Positions 1 through 5,884 of a DNA stretch of 5,884 nucleotides are shown piece by piece. The number at the start of each line of letters is the position of its first letter. The first letter of the stretch is position 1. This stretch comes from Chloroflexi bacterium RBG_16_51_16 (GTDB taxonomy: Bacteria; Chloroflexota; Anaerolineae; Anaerolineales; Villigracilaceae), in the NCBI GenBank assembly GCA_001796785.1, contig MGNL01000094.1, positions 10,366 through 16,249 of the forward strand. The letters are read 5' to 3'. Both the position numbers and the translations under genes were made by a program. Under the pieces are notes generated by a model that was not told the origin of the DNA, made no database searches, and was given only the letters and a program-made list of their open reading frames with translations.

Positions 1-53
1 GTTAAACACCGAATTTACGAATTTCCTAACAATAAAATCTAATTACCGCCTGG

Positions 54-1097
54 TCAACCTCTTTTCAAGATCTCACTTGTCGCTACAAGCTTGGTGAATA
101 CTTCTTCACTGATATCCATTGAAGTAGAACCAAGTCCGCATGATGGGGAGATTAGACTTTGTCGTTTAAATTGCTCATCTTTCAAGCTTACACCACGCCC
201 GGCTGCCTTTTCAATAATCAACTTGATGCCTGTCCTTAACCGCTTGGCAAGTTCCTCGGGAGTTATTCCTCTGATCTCTTCATTATTAGGAATAATTCCC
301 CAGCATATCGCTCCACCTCGGTCAAGGAATTCCTTGAGCTCGAATGGGTATAAGGCTAGGTGCTCAATATAGCCGAACGCGTCTAAATTCAAGATATCGA
401 CCCGAGTCGATAATAGCAGCCCCCAATCCGTGTTCGCGCAGCAATGCACGCCAGATACTGCCCCTTCTTTTTGAATTGCACTGAAAATTTCATCCAGCAT
501 TGAATTTACTTGCTCACGACTCAAACTGATAAATGCTGATCCAAAGGATGCCATGTAGGGTTCATCGATGAAGGCGATGACCTGTGAGCGAAAGCGTTTC
601 AGGTGTTTCACCTGCCACCGGGCGTTCATGGCTGCATTTTTAACGATCGCATCGCTTAAAAGATCGTTATAGAGACTTGCTCGTAAATCTTGGTCGGTTA
701 CGGTCAATCCAAATGAAATTGGCCCTGTAACCTGGCCTTTCGCCCATGTTCCGGGATTTTTCTGAAGCGATTCAAGCATGGCGAAGAAACCTGCTGAATA
801 CTCAGGCACCAGGGCAAAAGCTTCCACGTTGTCATCCAGAATGTCGGAGTAGAATTTTTCGAGGTCTGGGGTGAGGTCCCCGGTCGTGTCGAAAAAGATC
901 TTTTCCTTTTCCGGGTCGATGCGTATGGAGGGCAGGTTCGAGGAATACTGGACATACATACTCTCACGAAAATCCCGGTGAGGGAACTGGGGCCAGGCAG
1001 GAATGTCCAGGTCCTTCACCAGCCTGTCGGTTAGGCCGTCCGGTGAATGGTGGGGGACTGATCCGACATGGGTTGAAAGAAAATGGAACTCATTCAT
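54..1097 (-). CDS. Core MetE-like (cobalamin-independent methionine synthase C-terminal domain family) methyltransferase
   Basis: A 347-residue single-domain TIM-barrel protein of the MetE C-terminal/UROD-like superfamily. Seen: an N-terminal HVGSVPH (residues 10-16) at the place of the family's GSFPR-type motif; GPISFG (125-130); the DEP motif (179-181), whose Asp binds the homocysteine amino group in MetE; a zinc-type His-x-Cys (H218, C220); Asp239 where MetE has its zinc-ligand Glu; and SPSCGLG with Cys320, matching the last zinc Cys. Classical MetE is about 750 residues with two barrels; this protein has only the catalytic one. Known: stand-alone core MetE proteins occur in archaea and in Dehalococcoides and are thought to take methyl from corrinoid donors rather than methyl-folate. 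A cytosolic thiol methyltransferase is therefore likely; homocysteine as acceptor is inferred. The ATG lies 15 bases after the stop of the upstream synthetase gene with no good Shine-Dalgarno, suggesting translational coupling in one operon. A corrinoid-dependent methyltransferase with another thiol acceptor is the alternative. Confidence 0.85.
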   Translation of the reverse strand: MNEFHFLSTHVGSVPHHSPDGLTDRLVKDLDIPAWPQFPHRDFRESMYVQYSSNLPSIRIDPEKEKIFFDTTGDLTPDLEKFYSDILDDNVEAFALVPEYSAGFFAMLESLQKNPGTWAKGQVTGPISFGLTVTDQDLRASLYNDLLSDAIVKNAAMNARWQVKHLKRFRSQVIAFIDEPYMASFGSAFISLSREQVNSMLDEIFSAIQKEGAVSGVHCCANTDWGLLLSTRVDILNLDAFGYIEHLALYPFELKEFLDRGGAICWGIIPNNEEIRGITPEELAKRLRTGIKLIIEKAAGRGVSLKDEQFKRQSLISPSCGLGSTSMDISEEVFTKLVATSEILKRG

Positions 1098-1112
1098 GGC
1101 TTTGAAGATTAC

Positions 1113-3872
1113 TCAAGAGGGTTGCAGGCCCAGCTCAGCCCTTATTAAACGAGTCTGAGGATCTGGATTTGGTATAAATCTAAACTTTTTACACAAGTCC
1201 CTCATGGCTGAATTTTCTGGGGACATCAACGCTATGATGCGTTTTAACTTTTCATCCTTGCCGATCTGAATAATCCGACTCAGAAGTTCGCTTCCCAGTC
1301 CATGTCTTTGGTATTTGTCCCTGATCAACATGCTGAAACGAGCTTCCTCATCTGAGCCTCTAAGTTTGCTTAAACGTGCCACTCCCAGGATGGCTCTTTT
1401 TCCACCTACTTCACCCTCCACCACAAGGGCAATATCCCTGTCATAATCGTTGTGAGTAATGCGTGCTAGGCGATCATGGGTTGTGCGTTCGCTTAAAAGG
1501 AGCGGGGAGAGGTATCGTAGATAAACCGTCCTGTCGGATAAAGAGGCGTGAAACTCACGCATCAGCATCTCATCTTCGGGATTGATCGGTCGTATCACAA
1601 CCTCTTCATGGTTTTTCATCTTCCATTTAGACACATATTGGTATGGGTATGGACGGATGGCGAGCTTGGGTAGCTGACTGGGGTCTTTAATGTCATGCAG
1701 CACTACCCGTGCATCCAAGGCGATCAAATGTTCAGAGCTTGCGATCAGTGGATTAATATCCAGCTCCTTAATCCAGGGTTGTTCAACGATTAATTGGCTG
1801 AAATGAACAAGGAGCTGTTCAAGTTCCGAAAGGTTGATAGGGGATCGTCCTCGCACACCTTGTAGAGCGGTGAATATCCTGGTTCGTTCGATCATCCTTC
1901 TGGCGAGCGTTATGTTTAGGGGTGGTAATCCGAGAGCCCGGTCTTTGAAAACTTCGACTAATTGGCCTCCCATACCGAATAGCAGCACCGGGCCAAATTG
2001 CGGATCGATGCTCGATCCTATGATCAGCTCGTACCCCTCAAGACTGACCATTGGTTGTACGGTAACTCCCTGGAAATGCTTGGCACCCGCTTTATCGGTT
2101 ACGGTTTTCTCAATTTCGGAGAATGCTGAGATTACCGCATTCGCGTCACTAAGGTTCAACTTGACTCCTCCGACATCGGTTTTGTGCGTGATCGTTTCGG
2201 AATGGAGTTTTAATACGACTGGAAATCCAAATTCACTGGCATACTTGGCGGCCTCGCTGGCACTTGTCGCAATTCGGGTCGTGACGGTTGGGATACCATA
2301 GGCGGCCAGCACCTGTTTTGATTCAAACTCTGTTAATAAATTTCTGCCTTCTTTACGGCTCTTATTTATGATGGATGCTGCGGTTTCACGCTCTTCCGGC
2401 GTTATCCGATCTCTTTCTGTCCAACCGATGGTTTCATACAGGGATTGTAAATTTTCAGTGTACTTCCACATATATACAAATGCTTCTGCCGCAGTATCCG
2501 GATATTGAAACGTTGGAATTCCTGATTTATTCAGGATGGATACCCCGGCGCTGACATCTTTTCCACCTGACCACGAGGCTAGGATTGGTTTTTCATACGA
2601 CTGGGCGTAAACCTTTACCGCTTCTGCCGTTTCAGTTGGGTCCGTCATAGCTTGCGGGGTTAGTATGATCAATAAACCATCGCTCTCAGTATCTTCCGCA
2701 CTCACTTCGAGGACTTTAGAATATCGTTCGGGTGAGGCGTCACCCAGGATGTCCACTGGATTATTGTGACTCCACTGGGGAGGCAGAATCTCATTTAATT
2801 TAGTCATAACCTCGGGGGATATATTCGCCAATTTACCGCCGCTGGTGATCAATGCATCGGTAGCCAAAACGCCGGGGCCACCCGCGTTGGTAATAATTGT
2901 TAATTGTGGACCTTTAGGCCTGGGTTGTTTGGAAAGAACTTCAGCCATGGAGAAGATTTCGCCGATCGAATTTACTCTTAGGACGCCGCAGCGTCTAAAA
3001 GCAGCCTCCAATACTTCATCCGAGCCAGTCAGAGACCCGGTGTGCGAAGCAGCAGCCCGAGCCGCGCCTTCCGTCCGACCCGGTTTGATCACGATGATCG
3101 GTTTCGTAAGCGCGACTTCCCTGGCTGCAGACATGAATGACCTTGCATCCCCAATGGTCTCCATGTAAATGACGATGCTGTTCGTATGTGGATCATCACC
3201 GAGGTGATAAATCAGATCGCCCCATCCTACATCCAGCATAGAGCCTATGGAAACAAAAGCGGAAAATCCTACATTCTCCTGAAACGACCAATCCAACACA
3301 GCCGTACATAAGGCTCCGGATTGGCTTATGAAAGCGACATTCCCCGGGTTTGCACTTGCTGTCGCGAAGGTTGCGTTGAATCCTGTCAGCGGGTTCATTA
3401 CACCAAGACAATTCGGCCCGATGATTCGCATCTTTCCACGTCGAGCATGTTGGAGGATCTGCTCTTCTAATTTAACCCCATCTGGGCCGATCTCTTTGAA
3501 GCCTGCAGAAATTACGATGGCTCCCTTAACGTCGACATCAGTGCATTCCCGGATGAGATCCGGAATTGTCGCTGCTGGAGTGACCAGGACAGCCAGGTCG
3601 ATCTTGTCAGGCACATCCCTGATACTCGGATAACTTTTTATACCCAGGACATTCGGTCGTTTTGGATTTATCGGGAATACCGTTCCTCCGAACGGGCTGC
3701 TGATCAGGTTCCAGAGCACCGTCCGGCCAACACTCCCTGGTTTCTCCGTAGCTCCGATTACTGCCACATTTTTCGGATTGAATATGGGTTCCAGGGATCG
3801 GGGACTGTATCGATAAACATCGTGAGCGGGGTCAAATTGATTTTCAATCTGAGGATTGCGCGTTGTTGCCAT
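1113..3872 (-). CDS. ADP-forming acyl-CoA synthetase (fused alpha and beta parts) with C-terminal GNAT acetyltransferase domain
   Basis: A 919-residue fusion. Domains in order: CoA-binding Rossmann fold (about 27-150; NVAVIGA near 35), succinyl-CoA-ligase-like domains (about 175-470) with SHTGSLTGSD carrying the expected catalytic His277, ATP-grasp (about 510-735) with HKTDVGGV (His563) and ELDINPL (703-709), then GNAT (about 757-919) with the acetyl-CoA loop QRHGLG (855-860). ADP-forming synthetases interconvert acyl-CoA + ADP + Pi and acid + CoA + ATP, as in anaerobic acetate or organic-acid formation. The same architecture occurs in Pat/PatZ protein lysine acetyltransferases, whose synthetase part is reported to be inactive. 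Here both phospho-transfer histidines are present, so activity is plausible; the substrate is unknown. The start is the ATG at 3872, which has AAGGAA six bases upstream. An in-frame TTG at 3947 would add 25 residues but lies upstream of a TATAAT and has no such support. First gene of an operon with the MetE-like gene. Confidence 0.92.
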   Translation of the reverse strand: MATTRNPQIENQFDPAHDVYRYSPRSLEPIFNPKNVAVIGATEKPGSVGRTVLWNLISSPFGGTVFPINPKRPNVLGIKSYPSIRDVPDKIDLAVLVTPAATIPDLIRECTDVDVKGAIVISAGFKEIGPDGVKLEEQILQHARRGKMRIIGPNCLGVMNPLTGFNATFATASANPGNVAFISQSGALCTAVLDWSFQENVGFSAFVSIGSMLDVGWGDLIYHLGDDPHTNSIVIYMETIGDARSFMSAAREVALTKPIIVIKPGRTEGAARAAASHTGSLTGSDEVLEAAFRRCGVLRVNSIGEIFSMAEVLSKQPRPKGPQLTIITNAGGPGVLATDALITSGGKLANISPEVMTKLNEILPPQWSHNNPVDILGDASPERYSKVLEVSAEDTESDGLLIILTPQAMTDPTETAEAVKVYAQSYEKPILASWSGGKDVSAGVSILNKSGIPTFQYPDTAAEAFVYMWKYTENLQSLYETIGWTERDRITPEERETAASIINKSRKEGRNLLTEFESKQVLAAYGIPTVTTRIATSASEAAKYASEFGFPVVLKLHSETITHKTDVGGVKLNLSDANAVISAFSEIEKTVTDKAGAKHFQGVTVQPMVSLEGYELIIGSSIDPQFGPVLLFGMGGQLVEVFKDRALGLPPLNITLARRMIERTRIFTALQGVRGRSPINLSELEQLLVHFSQLIVEQPWIKELDINPLIASSEHLIALDARVVLHDIKDPSQLPKLAIRPYPYQYVSKWKMKNHEEVVIRPINPEDEMLMREFHASLSDRTVYLRYLSPLLLSERTTHDRLARITHNDYDRDIALVVEGEVGGKRAILGVARLSKLRGSDEEARFSMLIRDKYQRHGLGSELLSRIIQIGKDEKLKRIIALMSPENSAMRDLCKKFRFIPNPDPQTRLIRAELGLQPS

Positions 3873-3878
3873 TATTGA

Positions 3879-3884
3879 TTCCTT
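3879..3884 (-). promoter_or_regulatory. Shine-Dalgarno of the synthetase-GNAT gene
   Basis: On the minus strand AAGGAA sits six bases before the ATG at 3872. It decides the start in favour of the 919-residue product over the 944-residue TTG-initiated form. Confidence 0.8.
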
Positions 3885-3891
3885 ATATGAA

Positions 3892-3907
3892 TTATCCAGT
3901 TGGATAA
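3892..3907. promoter_or_regulatory. Candidate operator: palindrome TTATCCA-GT-TGGATAA
   Basis: Seven-base perfect arms separated by two bases, lying between the TATAAT at 3925-3930 and the Shine-Dalgarno at 3879-3884. The expected transcription start is near 3918, so the palindrome would sit at about +11 to +26, where a bound dimer could block transcription. The size and symmetry fit a winged-helix or TetR-type dimer site; no regulator gene is in the window to identify it. The right arm overlaps one of the four octamer repeats. Confidence 0.55.
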
Positions 3908-3985
3908 CTTTGTTACCGAGTTGGATTATAAATCGGCTGGATAGCAATCTGTTCCACAGATGTCACAATATAAACATGTTGGATA
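3899..3985 (+). repeat. Four direct copies of octamer G(T/C)TGGAT(A/T) in the divergent promoter region
   Basis: Copies at 3899-3906 (GTTGGATA), 3920-3927 (GTTGGATT), 3936-3943 (GCTGGATA) and 3978-3985 (GTTGGATA). Start-to-start distances are 21, 16 and 42 bases; 21 and 42 are two and four helical turns. The second copy overlaps the TATAAT of the minus-strand promoter and the first forms one arm of the palindrome at 3892-3907. All four face the same way, which suggests binding sites for a regulator serving one or both divergent genes. Confidence 0.5.
3925..3930 (-). promoter_or_regulatory. Candidate -10 element (TATAAT) of the synthetase-methyltransferase operon
   Basis: A perfect TATAAT on the minus strand, 52 bases before the chosen ATG. 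At a 17-base spacer the -35 position reads AACAGA (3948-3953), which is poor, so the promoter may need an activator or another sigma factor. No comparably good promoter was seen for the plus-strand gene. Confidence 0.45.
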
Positions 3986-4046
3986 TCTTTATTTTAGAAG
4001 CAACAGGAGAATCCGGTGATTTCGGGTATTTTTTAGATTAGAATTG

Positions 4047-4052
4047 GCGAGG
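4047..4052 (+). promoter_or_regulatory. Possible Shine-Dalgarno (GCGAGG) of the acyltransferase gene
   Basis: The GCGAGG core lies four bases before the TTG at 4057 and 19 bases before the ATG at 4072. It therefore favours the TTG start if used, while protein similarity favours the ATG, which has only a weak GAG six bases upstream. The choice changes the product by five residues only. Confidence 0.35.
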
Positions 4053-4071
4053 TTTTTTGTATGAGATCATC

Positions 4072-5562
4072 ATGAAAAGAGTTGACCAACTTACTTTCAC
4101 AAGATTTATTGCGGTATTCCTTGTATTGATCTATCACGACACAGCTGGGATATATATCCATCCCATGAGTTTTTTTCCTCTTGCCCCCTTAATTTATGCT
4201 GCCCCTACTGCGGTAAGTTATTTATATGTTCTTTCAGGTTTTGTGTTGTCGCTTGTTTACTACCGACCTAAGGAACGCTTTAACATCAGGGGTTTCTGGA
4301 GCGCACGCTTCGTTCGCATCTATCCGATGTATATCCTTGCTTTCCTGATTATTTGTCTGTATTACATCGAATTTATGCCGCATATCAAGGCACCTAAGAT
4401 TTTGGCAAACCTTCTCCTTATCCAAGCCTGGTACCCTGATTATGCACAATCGTTTAATTACCCTACCTGGTCCTTATGCGTCGAATTCTTTTTCTACGCC
4501 GTTTTTCCATTTTTGACGATCTGGGCTTACAGGAAATCGACAAGATTTCTGACCTGGCTATCGATAGGTCTTTGGGTTGCAACCCAAACGGTTTATTACA
4601 TACTTTGGATGCGCTATTTTCCCGATTGGGAATATTTCCTCGTCTATTTTCCATTGTTCCATCTTAATTCTTTTATCCTTGGTGTAGTTGCGGGTATTTG
4701 GTTTCTTCGCGAAGGACAAAAACATAAAGATCAAAAAACTACAAATGGATTGCTCCTGTTCGGATGCACCCTTTTTGTTGTTTTGTTTACAATCGGCGGC
4801 AACCTTTTGCCTTCCATCATCCCGCATGGGTTGCAACCCATGGCGGGTTTTCTTTCTCCTTTTTTTGCGGTCATTGTATTAACCATGTCTCTGGACACAT
4901 CCTGGTTCTCTCGGGTTCTCAATCACCCATGGTTGGTTTTACTGGGTGAGACCGCATTTATTCTTTATGTGTTCGAAGTTCCATTCGTATGGAATTACAC
5001 ACGCCTCCTTAATAATACATTTTCTGCAGACGCGGAATTAATCCTTCGATCAACGGCCTTGCCGATCATCTTATTGATTGGTGTCCTGGGCCATCTGTAT
5101 GTAGATGTTCCCATTCGGAGATGGCTGACTAAATTAATGAAACGAATCAGCATGCCTGTGCTCTTACTGGATCTGGCGGCAGTTGCACTTTCGATCTGGA
5201 TAAGTTTTATGATCAGGTTCGGAACGGGAAGGGATCTAAGGGAATATCTTTCTGCAGCGTACTACACATTCTGGGTTGCGTTTATCGTTCGGATCATTAT
5301 TAACATTGTAACAAATTCCACAAACCCCATGATTATCCTTGGCCCAATCCGATTATTGATACAGCGTACATTGCTATCTGTAGGAATAGGTAGTTTAATC
5401 ATCGCCGGATTGATGTGGATCGAATTCCAAGTCGGATGGGTTCCGGGCTGGCCGCGCAGTGTATTCGTATTGGATGGATTGATCATGCTCGGATTAGCAT
5501 TACTGATTCGATATGTCATCCGGATCACGCATCTCTATAAGCCCATGAATGCATCGGCATAA
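4072..5562 (+). CDS. Membrane acyltransferase-3 family protein with C-terminal WbpM/CapD-like four-helix membrane extension
   Basis: A 496-residue polytopic membrane protein. Residues 1-355 match the acyltransferase-3 (OafA/NodX-like) family, which moves acyl groups from cytoplasmic acyl-CoA to sugars or other envelope molecules. Seen: the first helix with Arg12 and catalytic-type His22 (RFIAV...YH), YVLSGF (52-57), FWSARFVRIYPMY (75-87), YPTWSLCVEFFFY (130-142), and VDVPIRRWL (344-352) ending the domain. About ten hydrophobic segments fit the family. Residues about 361-485 add four more, with LLLDL..., IRFG, WPRSVFVLD and a final IRYVIR that resemble the membrane region of WbpM/CapD polysaccharide enzymes; no dehydratase or transferase domain follows. 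The likely role is O-acylation of a surface polysaccharide; the substrate is unknown. Start: ATG 4072 gives the family-like MKRVDQLTFTRF. A TTG at 4057 adds five residues and has GCGAGG four bases upstream, so it is a real alternative. Transcribed divergently from the synthetase operon; convergent with the right-edge gene. Confidence 0.9.
   Translation: MKRVDQLTFTRFIAVFLVLIYHDTAGIYIHPMSFFPLAPLIYAAPTAVSYLYVLSGFVLSLVYYRPKERFNIRGFWSARFVRIYPMYILAFLIICLYYIEFMPHIKAPKILANLLLIQAWYPDYAQSFNYPTWSLCVEFFFYAVFPFLTIWAYRKSTRFLTWLSIGLWVATQTVYYILWMRYFPDWEYFLVYFPLFHLNSFILGVVAGIWFLREGQKHKDQKTTNGLLLFGCTLFVVLFTIGGNLLPSIIPHGLQPMAGFLSPFFAVIVLTMSLDTSWFSRVLNHPWLVLLGETAFILYVFEVPFVWNYTRLLNNTFSADAELILRSTALPIILLIGVLGHLYVDVPIRRWLTKLMKRISMPVLLLDLAAVALSIWISFMIRFGTGRDLREYLSAAYYTFWVAFIVRIIINIVTNSTNPMIILGPIRLLIQRTLLSVGIGSLIIAGLMWIEFQVGWVPGWPRSVFVLDGLIMLGLALLIRYVIRITHLYKPMNASA
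4571..4588. repeat. Perfect 18-bp palindrome with core GGGTTGCAACCC, copy 1
   Basis: TTTGGGTTGCAACCCAAA reads identically on both strands. It lies inside the acyltransferase gene and is read as Leu-Trp-Val-Ala-Thr-Gln. The 12-base core at 4574-4585 recurs at 4828-4839 in a different reading frame. Confidence 0.7.
4825..4842. repeat. Perfect 18-bp palindrome with core GGGTTGCAACCC, copy 2
   Basis: CATGGGTTGCAACCCATG is a perfect palindrome, and CCCG (4821-4824) and CGGG (4844-4847) can extend it with a single bulged G. Here the core is read as Gly-Leu-Gln-Pro, unlike copy 1 (Trp-Val-Ala-Thr), so the protein sequence does not explain the repeat. Confidence 0.7.
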
Positions 5563-5605
5563 AGCACTTTAGTTGTTTGCTTTAGGATAGCTGAGATTAA
5601 TAAAA

Positions 5606-5641
5606 ACGAGGCAGCACACACCGTGGTGTGCGCTGCCTCGT
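5606..5641 (-). terminator. Rho-independent terminator of the right-edge gene
   Basis: A 16-pair stem (5606-5621 with 5626-5641) with loop CGTG in plus-strand terms. The single A-C mismatch on the plus strand (5616/5631) becomes a G-U pair in minus-strand RNA, and the minus strand runs out into UUUUUAUU, so it is built for the minus strand. The hairpin begins 15 bases after the TAG at 5657. Outer arms TTAATAA (5598-5604) and TTATTAA (5643-5649) could extend it. It may also stop plus-strand transcripts from the acyltransferase gene, though the plus-strand tail is U-poor. Confidence 0.85.
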
Positions 5642-5656
5642 GTTATTAAGGTTATA

Positions 5657-5884
5657 CTACGATTTATGCATATGCCTGGCTGGGATGAAACTTAACCCGT
5701 TTTCTGTCAGTGCTCGGGCGGTGTGGTTGGCAGCCTCCACCTTCTTCATAAAATTTAATTTTAGAGCCTCCCAATCTCCTGAATCGATAACTTCCTTCTT
5801 ATCACGGAAGTAATCCAGGATGTCGGAAGGGTGGTTGAGCTTGGGTTCCACTTCGGGATCCCCGCCTTCATGTTTTGCAGAAAT
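5657..5884 (-). CDS. C-terminal part of an unrecognised protein, running off the right edge
   Basis: The minus-strand frame is open from the window edge to a TAG at 5657-5659, giving 75 visible residues. They are soluble and charged (DILDYFRDKKEVIDSGDWEA near the middle, ending ARHMHKS), mostly helix-like, with no membrane segment or signal. I do not recognise the family. A GTG at 5851 preceded by GGGGA seven bases upstream could begin a 64-residue protein, but the residues before it (AKHEGGDPEVEPK) look protein-like, so a longer gene cut by the edge is preferred. The strong terminator just downstream in the same orientation supports real transcription. It converges on the acyltransferase gene with 94 bases between the stops. 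Confidence 0.6.
   Translation of the reverse strand: MSAKHEGGDPEVEPKLNHPSDILDYFRDKKEVIDSGDWEALKLNFMKKVEAANHTARALTENGLSFIPARHMHKS

Noticed and set aside
1..53. Possible terminator after the MetE-like gene
   Set aside because: The AT-rich stretch has short direct GAATTT repeats but no stable hairpin followed by a U-tract; the operon may continue or end outside the window.
1834..2301. 155-codon plus-strand frame opposite the synthetase gene
   Set aside because: It is antisense to the conserved ATP-grasp coding region and its translation shows no recognisable domain.
3328..3633. 101-codon plus-strand frame opposite the synthetase gene
   Set aside because: Antisense to conserved CoA-binding and ligase motifs; no family-like features.
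3873..3947. N-terminal extension of the synthetase-GNAT protein from a TTG at 3947
   Set aside because: It would be encoded across the TATAAT, palindrome and repeats, while the ATG at 3872 has a strong Shine-Dalgarno six bases upstream.
3969..3974. TATAAA as a -10 for the acyltransferase gene
   Set aside because: No acceptable -35 at 16-18 bases, and the start would be about 90 bases upstream of the gene; too weak to call.
3856..4041. Plus-strand 61-codon open frame in the divergent intergenic region
   Set aside because: It overlaps the start of the synthetase gene antisense, has no Shine-Dalgarno, and its sequence is explained by regulatory DNA.
4558..4836. 92-codon minus-strand frame inside the acyltransferase gene
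   Set aside because: Shadow of a clear membrane-protein gene; the repeated GCNP peptides in these shadow frames come from the GGGTTGCAACCC palindrome.

Overview
The window carries three complete genes, one gene cut by the right edge, and a well-structured divergent intergenic region. The base composition is moderate. The gene content suggests an anaerobic, environmental, uncultured-type bacterium: a fused ADP-forming acyl-CoA synthetase with an acetyltransferase tail, next to a free-standing 'core' MetE-like methyltransferase. Anaerolineae or other Chloroflexota would fit, but this is an inference from gene families; there is no rRNA or other marker to prove it.

Left half, minus strand (54-3872). 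A two-gene operon is read leftwards. Its first gene is a 919-residue protein with CoA-binding, succinyl-CoA-ligase-like, ATP-grasp and C-terminal GNAT domains. Fifteen bases downstream comes a 347-residue zinc-type methyltransferase of the cobalamin-independent methionine synthase C-terminal family. The synthetase part keeps both expected phospho-transfer histidines, so it may be a working acyl-CoA/ATP enzyme and not only a regulatory acetyltransferase. Bases 1-53, downstream of the operon, show no clear terminator or gene.

Middle (3873-4071). The divergent intergenic region has a strong Shine-Dalgarno and a perfect TATAAT for the minus-strand operon. It also has a 16-bp perfect-arm palindrome just downstream of the expected transcription start, and four copies of the octamer G(T/C)TGGAT(A/T). 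This looks like regulator-binding DNA.

Right half, plus strand (4072-5562). One multi-pass membrane protein: an acyltransferase-3 family O-acyltransferase (ten membrane segments), followed by about 130 residues resembling the four-helix membrane region of WbpM/CapD-type polysaccharide enzymes, without their catalytic domain. The gene contains two copies of the palindrome GGGTTGCAACCC in different reading frames, which points to a DNA-level motif.

Right edge (5598-5884). A strong hairpin terminator oriented to the minus strand follows the C-terminal end of an unrecognised gene that enters from beyond the window. This gene converges on the acyltransferase gene.
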